From contig JACCLJ010000056.1 in NCBI GenBank assembly GCA_013425425.1, positions 1-10,720 of the forward strand: a stretch of 10,720 nucleotides of DNA. The letters are read 5' to 3'. Both the position numbers and the translations under genes were made by a program. Every line of letters begins with the position of its first letter. Positions within the stretch are counted from its first letter, which is position 1. This DNA is from Microcaldota archaeon (GTDB lineage: Archaea; Micrarchaeota; Micrarchaeia; Anstonellales; Bilamarchaeaceae). Positions 1-4,805 of this stretch are shown here, piece after piece. The notes beneath the pieces are model-generated. The model was not told the DNA's origin, did no database searches, and was given only the letters and a program-made list of their open reading frames with translations.

Positions 1-807
1 AATGTATCCGTGAGTATGGAGTTGCTTAATCACATGTTCTTCTATATTTTTCTTGCAATTTTTTGACTCTTCGAGTGCGTAATAATTAGCAAAATAACTT
101 TCTACATCAAACATTTCTTGTTTTGCTTCTTCTTCTCGGCAGGTGATATTATCCTGAAGCATAACAGTGTTTATACGCACCCCTCCGATTTCGTCTTTAT
201 AATCCAGATATACTTGAATATATAACGAAGGAGATAATTTTAGGTCGGGATTTACCTGATCTTCAATCTTGTCCAGTAGTTTATACACCTCTTCAAGATC
301 TTTTTCACGTAATTTTTTGAGATGAAAACTATGTACTGCACCATCCCTCCACTTTTTAAGTTCCTCTAATTTTGGGCTTATAACCTCGAGTATTTCTGCG
401 GGTATAGATAGTAAACCAAGTGAATTTATTAGTTCTTTATATCCGACAGTATGGTCATCTTCATTAATTGCTTCGGCAGGTTTTTTTAATTTGAAATTCT
501 CTCTAGCCTTCCCTTTTAGGTTCTTTTCCATCTTTAAAGAAAAGCCGTTTTTTACAAATAATGCTTTTAGTAAATACTCTCCACTCAAACCAAGAAACAA
601 GCATCTTAGGTAAATATTATTCAAATGATCGAAGGCTGCCGAATTTTCCTCCATAAAAAATCTGTGTCTCTTTGCCTTGTAAAGAAAGTATACCCCTAAT
701 AAATAGAAATTTCGGATCTGCTCTCCGGTTGATATTTTGTTTGGGCTAACCATGTCAAAGCCATATATTTTGGATTTTTTATACTCCGTTACTGCATCGT
801 CCAACAA
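1..807 (-). CDS. HEPN-like domain protein, last gene of the AT-rich operon (partial, cut by left edge)
   Basis: The minus strand is open from the end of the preceding gene to base 1, so the C-terminus is missing. The clearest signals are a helix reading LSGEYLLKALFVKNGF (about 560-610) and, downstream, KWRDGAVHSF, where R (codon 348-346) and H (333-331) form R-x4-H. A helix with (E)xLLKAL followed by R-x4-6-H is the hallmark of HEPN domains, many of which are RNases in toxin-antitoxin, abortive-infection and CRISPR-linked systems. RNase activity here is inference. The part after the motif (IEDQVNPDLKLSPSLYIQVYL and on) is not recognised. The start is uncertain: TTG at 807 is used here and the first ATG is at 753. 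The frame stays open upstream to an ATA codon at 846, which has GGAG five bases before it and overlaps the preceding stop. Confidence 0.6.
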   Translation of the reverse strand, partial: MLDDAVTEYKKSKIYGFDMVSPNKISTGEQIRNFYLLGVYFLYKAKRHRFFMEENSAAFDHLNNIYLRCLFLGLSGEYLLKALFVKNGFSLKMEKNLKGKARENFKLKKPAEAINEDDHTVGYKELINSLGLLSIPAEILEVISPKLEELKKWRDGAVHSFHLKKLREKDLEEVYKLLDKIEDQVNPDLKLSPSLYIQVYLDYKDEIGGVRINTVMLQDNITCREEEAKQEMFDVESYFANYYALEESKNCKKNIEEHVIKQLHTHGYI

Positions 808-842
808 ACTTAAACGTTCGTCTACAGCAACGACTTCTAATT

Positions 843-1625
843 CTATTTTTTCTCCTGCTTCGCTAGGTTCAAGTACAGGTCATTTAATAACGCAATTACT
901 GATGCAATCGTCAGTTTCGCAATTTCTCTGTCTCTTGGAAATTCTTTCATTGGCGGATGTGCTCCGCCAGATCCAAGTTCAGAAACCAAAAATCCAAATG
1001 ACTTTAGGCGATCATTAACTAATCTTTTGGATATTGCCCAATCATGCAGATTTGCTATCCCAAGATACGCCTCTTTTCTTATAATCGCCTTACAATTTTT
1101 ACAATTCAGTTCTTTTACAGGTTCGCGCTTTTCAATATCTTTATATGCCTCAACAAGTGCTCCCTCATAAGATCTTCTGCATAATACTAACGCTGATATG
1201 AAACACCCATTATCATAGTCACTAATTGCTTCTTCTAAATCGATTCTTGCCTCGGTCATTGGTATCGATACTGGTATTTCAAATATGCGAGGTTTTATTT
1301 TCACTCCTTCTAAGGTAATTTTCAAGTCTGTTCTAAACATTTCCATCTGAGCAATAACCGGCCTTTTGGATTCGTATCTTTTTTCAGTTAGGAATTCTTT
1401 TAAGTACTGTTCCAGTGTCTTGGTTTTACTGGCTAAATCTTCATTTTCAATCATCCGCATTTTTGCCAAAACAATTTTTATAGCAGCGATTAATTCTCTT
1501 CGACTTTTTTCATATTCAGCGACATATTTTGGATGCGATTTGTACTTCACTACTTTTTCCACAGCTGTTTTTGTTTCATCTAAAAGCTTGAACATTCGTT
1601 CGCTTTCTTTTATGATTTGTTCCAT
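843..1625 (-). CDS. DUF4145-like (HEPN-superfamily-like) protein
   Basis: 260 residues, fourth gene of the leftward operon, starting 4 bases after the previous stop. GTGAT, matching the archaeal anti-Shine-Dalgarno sequence, lies just before the ATG. Residues 1-80 are charged and helical, probably coiled coil. Residues 128-256 resemble DUF4145: DLEEAISDYDNGCF followed by ALVLCRRSYEGAL (146-157), then a long helix ending GSGGAHPPMKEF (218-229). The GAHP element corresponds to the conserved (R)NxxAH of that family. The usual arginine is not seen, so a catalytic role is doubtful and a structural or partner role is possible. C175 and C178 (NCKNC) could bind metal. DUF4145 proteins occur alone or beside restriction and defence genes. 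The link to the adjacent HEPN-like gene suggests the two products act together; that is inference. Confidence 0.55.
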   Translation of the reverse strand: MEQIIKESERMFKLLDETKTAVEKVVKYKSHPKYVAEYEKSRRELIAAIKIVLAKMRMIENEDLASKTKTLEQYLKEFLTEKRYESKRPVIAQMEMFRTDLKITLEGVKIKPRIFEIPVSIPMTEARIDLEEAISDYDNGCFISALVLCRRSYEGALVEAYKDIEKREPVKELNCKNCKAIIRKEAYLGIANLHDWAISKRLVNDRLKSFGFLVSELGSGGAHPPMKEFPRDREIAKLTIASVIALLNDLYLNLAKQEKK

Positions 1626-1629
1626 CGTA

Positions 1630-2073
1630 TCACTTCCGCTTCAATTGCTTTGCATATTTGATTGCTTCCTCTTCCCCCTGTTGGGTCAGTATTATGGTTC
1701 GTTTTCCAGGTTTTGAGGCTATAAGTGCAGGTTTTTGGTCTTTAAGCGATTGTGTTGCATGGTCAATCCCGGTCGTGTCTACTCCTGCGAGGTACAAAAG
1801 AGCGCTTACTTTTTTAGTGCTCATTTCAACCTCACTTTCTCTCTTTGCATGTAGCAGTAAAAGTATCGCAGTTCTCTGTATCTCTTCTCTAGATGAACTC
1901 GGGAGTACAACATTGAACCGCGGTCTGTCGTTATCATCAAATGTTATGGCTAGCCTTTCATTTTCAGGTGTGCTTGCCGCTTCGGTATTAACTGTGCTAG
2001 CGCCCTCAAGTGCCAGTAGCCTTTTTTCATGTTCGGCCAATAGCTGTTCAATTTTTTTGAGACGGTTTTCCAT
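1630..2073 (-). CDS. Coiled-coil plus winged-helix-like DNA-binding protein
   Basis: I start this gene at ATG 2073 (147 residues): GAGG sits 9 bases upstream and the coiled coil begins there (MENRLKKIEQLLAEHEKRL). The frame is open to an ATG at 2133, but that would lengthen the overlap with the preceding gene, which already ends 26 bases inside this one. Residues 1-24 form a short coiled coil, then comes a polar linker, then from about 60 on a compact helical domain. It has a TKKVSALLYLAGV helix and a closing stretch of RTIILTQQGEEEAIKYAKQL, the typical 'LT..G...A' end of winged helix-turn-helix proteins. Similar coiled-coil/wHTH proteins are common in archaea without known function. A transcription regulator of this operon is the simplest guess; no operator was identified. 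Confidence 0.55.
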   Translation of the reverse strand: MENRLKKIEQLLAEHEKRLLALEGASTVNTEAASTPENERLAITFDDNDRPRFNVVLPSSSREEIQRTAILLLLHAKRESEVEMSTKKVSALLYLAGVDTTGIDHATQSLKDQKPALIASKPGKRTIILTQQGEEEAIKYAKQLKRK

Positions 2074-2323
2074 GTGTATCATCCTCGTGGTATGGATATT
2101 TCTGAATAAACTTGCTGTTGCCTCGGTCACCACTTTTTGTCAGAAAATCCACTCTTGACATAGCCATCCTAAGCGCATTATATGAGAAGTTGTATCCTTT
2201 TTTAGATAACTCTGCTATGGTTTCATCGTAACTGTGACCTATCTTGAAAAATCCCTCTTCCCATAAAAGTTTTAGGGCATCTGGTGCCGTTTTCGCTACT
2301 GCCATATAATCATCTCTTGACAT
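2048..2323 (-). CDS. Small 'EGFF' winged-helix-like protein
   Basis: 91 residues, second gene of the leftward operon. It overlaps the gene before it by 14 bases and the gene after it by 26, so the three are probably translated together. ATG 2323 has GGGGAT almost touching it; ATG 2305 (MAVAKTAPD) is a second possible start. The body reads LKLLWEEGFFKIGHSYDETI, then AELSKKGYNFSYNALRMAMS and a basic C-terminal stretch. The same order (acidic residue, EGFF, helix, GY/HxYP-like turn, helix, basic strand pair) is found in the preceding gene, so the two look like diverged relatives. This module is widespread in small archaeal proteins and has the shape of a winged helix. DNA or RNA binding is inferred from fold appearance, not shown. 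Confidence 0.5.
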   Translation of the reverse strand: MSRDDYMAVAKTAPDALKLLWEEGFFKIGHSYDETIAELSKKGYNFSYNALRMAMSRVDFLTKSGDRGNSKFIQKYPYHEDDTHGKPSQKN

Positions 2324-2666
2324 ATCCCCATTTACTTTCCATTTTTACTCGACCTAGCTCTCCCCCCCTAACTAATCTAATCAGGCGCGTAGATACGCTA
2401 GGTAAAGGGTAAAAATGTGCCTTCTGGTCGAGTGCATTTTTTACTTCAGTAATTTTCTTGGGAGAATCGAAGAAACCTTCCCCTTTCAAGTCCAGAATGA
2501 GGTCTGTCAGATTCTTCTTTCTATGAGGGGATTTTTCTGCCACTACACCCGTATGAGAAGTCGTTTCTCTGCTTTTCACATAGTCGACAATTGCATTAAT
2601 TTCTTGAGTTGTTCCTTCCACAAGAATTTTTGTTCCACCGGAAGTACTAATTTCAACCTGTGCCAT
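2310..2666 (-). CDS. 'EGFF' winged-helix-like protein, first gene of the AT-rich operon
   Basis: The start chosen is ATG 2666 (MAQVEIS, 118 residues), because GGTGA, a close match to the archaeal anti-Shine-Dalgarno sequence, lies 5 bases upstream. An in-frame ATG at 2678 has no such site and would fall almost at the expected transcription start. Residues 1-33 look like a beta-beta-alpha unit (KILVEGTTQEINAIVDYVKS). After a basic linker (SPHRKKN) comes the second domain: LKGEGFFDSPKKITEVKNAL, HFYPLPSVSTRLIRLVRGGE and a C-terminal WGYVKR. This EGFF pattern recurs in many archaeal proteins of unknown function and is repeated in the next gene. A DNA-binding role is likely by fold; the target is unknown. 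Confidence 0.55.
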   Translation of the reverse strand: MAQVEISTSGGTKILVEGTTQEINAIVDYVKSRETTSHTGVVAEKSPHRKKNLTDLILDLKGEGFFDSPKKITEVKNALDQKAHFYPLPSVSTRLIRLVRGGELGRVKMESKWGYVKR

Positions 2667-2708
2667 ACTGTTCACCATATCAATGATTATTGTTTAGGAT
2701 AGATAAAG

Positions 2709-2716
2709 CTTATATA
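2709..2716 (-). promoter_or_regulatory. TATA-type promoter of the five-gene leftward operon
   Basis: On the minus strand the sequence reads AAAGG followed by TATATAAG, a good archaeal BRE/TATA pair. Transcription would start near 2685-2690, giving a leader of about 20 bases that contains the GGTGA ribosome-binding site of the first gene. No other strong box is seen inside the operon. Confidence 0.55.
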
Positions 2717-2834
2717 CCTTTGTTTTTACACCGTAATTCTTACTATTCTTATCCTATCTTATGTACATTTTGACATCTTCATCTAACAAAATCAATATTT
2801 ACGTCTAATCCTTCTGTTCGAAAGAGCGCAGTCA

Positions 2835-2882
2835 ATCATTACTGAATGATATATTACTTCTTCCTGTGAGCGGTTCTAACCG
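2835..2882. repeat. Two short inverted repeats upstream of the AT-rich operon
   Basis: ATCATT (2835-2840) and AATGAT (2845-2850) flank ACTG; CGGTT (2871-2875) and AACCG (2878-2882) flank CT. They lie 120-170 bases upstream of the operon's TATA box, in a gene-free stretch of about 340 bases (2667-3005). They could be regulator sites or chance. Apart from these, the promoter and the terminator, I see nothing in this gap: no tRNA, no convincing ORF. Confidence 0.25.
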
Positions 2883-2949
2883 TAATCCTCGCATCGCCCA
2901 GGTAACAAAAATTAATCAGAAAGATTGTCTCTCGCCACTCTACGGATAA

Positions 2950-2979
2950 AAAATAAGTTTGGGCTCGGGTTTCCCGAGC
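2950..2979 (-). terminator. Hairpin plus T-run after the YdeI-family gene
   Basis: Reading leftward past the stop of the YdeI-family gene, a perfect 7-bp stem (CCCGAGC/GCTCGGG, 2963-2979, three-base loop) is followed about nine bases on by TTATTTTTTATC on the minus strand. A second small palindrome (TTTCC-TTA-GGAAA, 2981-2993) lies just before it. T-runs alone can end archaeal transcripts; the stem strengthens the call and separates this gene from the AT-rich operon. Confidence 0.5.
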
Positions 2980-3005
2980 GTTTCCTTAGGAAATGCGATA
3001 CCGAA

Positions 3006-3572
3006 TCATTCCGTAATCAGGCCAAATCTCTTATTTTTCGCAGTCATTTTTATGAAATATCGCAAGCTATTCCAGAATGCTTCTTTCCGGTGGCACCGTA
3101 GGCGTTCGATATAGTCTATCCGTATCCTCTTATAGCGCTCCGGCAACTGTTGAAAATTCATCCAAGCCAGGCGGTCTTTTTTTATGGCCGCGATAATATC
3201 CTTAGCAATGGTAAAATTTTCATTCTCACCGGGGTCAAAGGCGTGTGCTATTGCATCAAGTCCCGTCTGCGTCATTCTCTTTTCATCAATCAATTTTCGA
3301 ACGCGTTCCCTATTCATTCTGGATAGTATGCTGGTTGGCTTTCTTGGAGTGAAACGCTGGGCGAATCTCTCTTCGTCAATGGCCTTGACTGTACTGTCTA
3401 TCCAGCCAAAACAAAGTGCTTCTTCCACTGCATCATTGTACGGAATTCTGGGATTGCCTGACGATTTTTTGTAATAAATAAGCCAGATTTCCTTTTCCCT
3501 CTTACCCTCTTTTGTGAGCCACCTACGCCAAGCAACTCTATTCGTGACGTAGAGCGTCTTACTGATTTTCAT
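3006..3572 (-). CDS. YdeI/OmdA-family protein
   Basis: 188 residues, full length for the family. The N-terminal half carries the family's characteristic blocks: WRRWLTKEGKREKEIWLIYYKK (residues 15-36), then DAVEEALCFGWIDSTVKAID and QRFTPRKPTSILSRMNRERV, with GLDAIAHAF after them. The C-terminal part (WMNFQQLPERYKRIRIDYIE and on) is the helical region often called the OmdA C-terminal segment. The biochemical function is unknown; bacterial members have been tied to stress or peptide resistance. The gene stands alone with its own leaderless-type promoter and terminator. Base composition lies between that of the AT-rich operon and the GC-richer genes to the right, and the family is far commoner in bacteria, so transfer from bacteria is plausible. 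Confidence 0.85.
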   Translation of the reverse strand: MKISKTLYVTNRVAWRRWLTKEGKREKEIWLIYYKKSSGNPRIPYNDAVEEALCFGWIDSTVKAIDEERFAQRFTPRKPTSILSRMNRERVRKLIDEKRMTQTGLDAIAHAFDPGENENFTIAKDIIAAIKKDRLAWMNFQQLPERYKRIRIDYIERLRCHRKEAFWNSLRYFIKMTAKNKRFGLITE

Positions 3573-3593
3573 GTCGTTAAAACTTCAAGAAAG

Positions 3594-3600
3594 TATTTAA
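3594..3600 (-). promoter_or_regulatory. TATA-type box of the YdeI-family gene
   Basis: The minus strand reads TTAAATA here, 22-28 bases before the ATG at 3572, and no Shine-Dalgarno sequence precedes the ATG. This spacing predicts a leaderless mRNA, which is common in archaea. Confidence 0.4.
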
Positions 3601-3745
3601 CTACTTTCCATGTTGGCCGGGCTAATAGATTTTAATCAGACCGCACGTCAATCGTCATCGCTTTGCTGCGACGCTCTCGCATCGCAACAGACCAAAATGC
3701 TTGCGCATTTTGATCAGCCCGTGGCCCGAAGGCTTAGGGACTGGC

Positions 3746-3871
3746 TCAGAGATCACCGTTGTCATCATCTTGATGAGGTTGGAATGCGAATGGTCCGCCA
3801 TTCAGGCACAACACCTTGTCATCACGAAATGATGGCAAGACTTGAACCGGAGTTCAGGGCATTGTCATCAC
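3746..3871 (-). ncRNA. Possible C/D-box-like small RNA region (tentative)
   Basis: On the minus strand three perfect box C motifs (RTGATGA) are each followed by box D (CTGA): 3871-3854 (7 bases between), 3825-3802 (13 between) and 3768-3746 (12 between). Archaeal C/D guide RNAs have about 12 bases between C and D'. However, the usual compact C-D'-C'-D layout of 50-60 bases is not met: the last two modules are 33 bases apart with a small hairpin between, and no terminal stem is visible. It is offered only as a candidate. Confidence 0.25.
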
Positions 3872-3881
3872 GTATTAATAC
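3872..3881 (+). promoter_or_regulatory. Palindromic TATA-type box for the dihydrouridine synthase-rad50 pair
   Basis: GTATTAATAC is a perfect 10-bp palindrome centred 28-29 bases before the ATG at 3905. This predicts a leaderless transcript, consistent with the absence of a Shine-Dalgarno sequence. Because it is symmetrical it could also direct leftward transcription into the hairpin-rich spacer. Confidence 0.4.
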
Positions 3882-3904
3882 TTTGTCGTCGCAAATTAAT
3901 AAAT

Positions 3905-4798
3905 ATGACGGTTGCGGAACTTCCGGGAAAGGCAATGCTCGCGCCGATGGCGGACTTCACGGAACTGCCTTTCAGACTTCTTTGCAGGAAATACGGTGCT
4001 GACTGCTCGCTCGTTCCGCTCGTCAGCGCAACCGCAATCACAAGGAGCGAAAGCTATTTCGAAAATATCCGCGTTGCTGAAAAAGAAAATGCGGGACTTC
4101 AGCTCTTCGGGGCTGCGCCTGCGGATTTCGGGATTGCCGTTGAGAGGATAACGGATGCATTGCCTTTCGTGAAATGGCTTGACCTTAACTGCGGCTGCCC
4201 TTCACCAAGAACGACCGCGGGAGGAGCGGGAAGCAGATTATTGAAGAAGCCGAAACTTGCCGCTGCGATGGTCGCGAGGATGAAACGGAGCGGCTTGCGG
4301 GTTTCAGTGAAGATGAGGCTTCTTCCGAAAATGGAAAAGACGCTGGAATTCTGCAAAGCGATGGAGAAAGCGGGCGCTGATTTTCTCATAGTGCATGGAA
4401 GGACCGAGAAGCAGGGATATTCCGGAAAGGCGGACTGGGATTCCATAAAAAAGATACGCGAGCGCACGGGGATTCCGGTTGTCGGGAATGGGGACATAAA
4501 CGAGATTGCGCTCGGTAGGAAGTATGTGAAGGAAGGATACGCGGATGCATTTATGATAGGCAGGGCAGCGCTTTCGAACCCACGAATTTTCTGCGGAAAG
4601 AAGACGGAAGGCATCGAAGACGCGAAAGGATTGCTGCGCGAATACCTGGCGCTCTGCAACAGGAACGATTTTCTTGAAGTCAACAATGCAAAACTAGTTG
4701 CAACCCAGTTCTTCAGGGGGTTCCGGGGCAGCGCGGGGATGCGGCTTGCCGTTTCCAAGGCAAAGAGCATAGAGGATATTAAGGTTTTCATGCAATAA
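3905..4798 (+). CDS. tRNA-dihydrouridine synthase family protein
   Basis: FMN- and NADPH-dependent enzymes of this family reduce uridine in tRNA to dihydrouridine. I start at ATG 3905 (297 residues), since the TIM-barrel begins right after it with KAMLAPMADFTELPFRLLC; the upstream extension to 3842 runs through the repeat-rich promoter. Expected blocks follow: GLQLFGAAPADF, LDLNCGCPSP with the presumed catalytic cysteine C98 in the N-x-G-C-P context, VSVKMRL, DFLIVHGRTEKQGYSGKADW (substrate and FMN contacts), GIPVVGNGDI and DAFMIGRAALSNP (phosphate binding). Length fits the archaeal branch, which is shorter than bacterial DusA/B. rad50 begins 7 bases after the stop, so the two are likely co-transcribed. 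Which uridine is modified cannot be read from the sequence. Confidence 0.88.
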   Translation: MTVAELPGKAMLAPMADFTELPFRLLCRKYGADCSLVPLVSATAITRSESYFENIRVAEKENAGLQLFGAAPADFGIAVERITDALPFVKWLDLNCGCPSPRTTAGGAGSRLLKKPKLAAAMVARMKRSGLRVSVKMRLLPKMEKTLEFCKAMEKAGADFLIVHGRTEKQGYSGKADWDSIKKIRERTGIPVVGNGDINEIALGRKYVKEGYADAFMIGRAALSNPRIFCGKKTEGIEDAKGLLREYLALCNRNDFLEVNNAKLVATQFFRGFRGSAGMRLAVSKAKSIEDIKVFMQ

Positions 4799-4805
4799 TC
4801 ATCCG

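Larger units (their letters stand above)
3636..3891. repeat. Hairpin-rich spacer with five TTGTCATCA-type repeats
   Basis: The divergent gap between the YdeI-family gene and the dihydrouridine synthase gene contains no supported protein gene. It holds five copies of a short motif: TCGTCATCG (3652-3660), TTGTCATCA (3759-3767, 3816-3824, 3862-3870) and TTGTCGTCG (3883-3891). It also holds many short stem-loops: CAAAATGC/GCATTTTG (3693-3712), TCATCA/TGATGA (3762-3776), GAATGG/CCATTC (3788-3803), TGTCATCA/TGATGGCA with loop CGAAA, and CTTGAAC/GTTCAGG (3841-3858, one wobble pair). The density is far above that in the flanking genes. Meaning is unknown; a small-RNA reading is given under findings. 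The only long plus-strand reading frame here (3610-4002) overlaps the synthase gene and has no family features. Confidence 0.5.

Noticed and set aside
1366..2158. Plus-strand reading frames opposite the DUF4145-like and coiled-coil/wHTH genes
   Set aside because: Antisense shadows; the minus-strand genes have ribosome-binding sites, coupled ends and recognisable domains.
3731..3810. tRNA-like stretch (GGCTCAGAG followed by a stem-loop)
   Set aside because: The stem-loop that would be the anticodon arm has a three-base loop, or a seven-base loop without the required U33, and there is no T-arm or acceptor pairing.
3610..4002. Plus-strand reading frame of 130 codons across the hairpin-rich spacer
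   Set aside because: It runs into the dihydrouridine synthase gene in another frame, has no family features, and its sequence follows from the repeats and hairpins.
4099..4791. Long minus-strand reading frame opposite the dihydrouridine synthase gene
   Set aside because: Antisense shadow of a well-supported gene in GC-biased codons; no recognisable domain.
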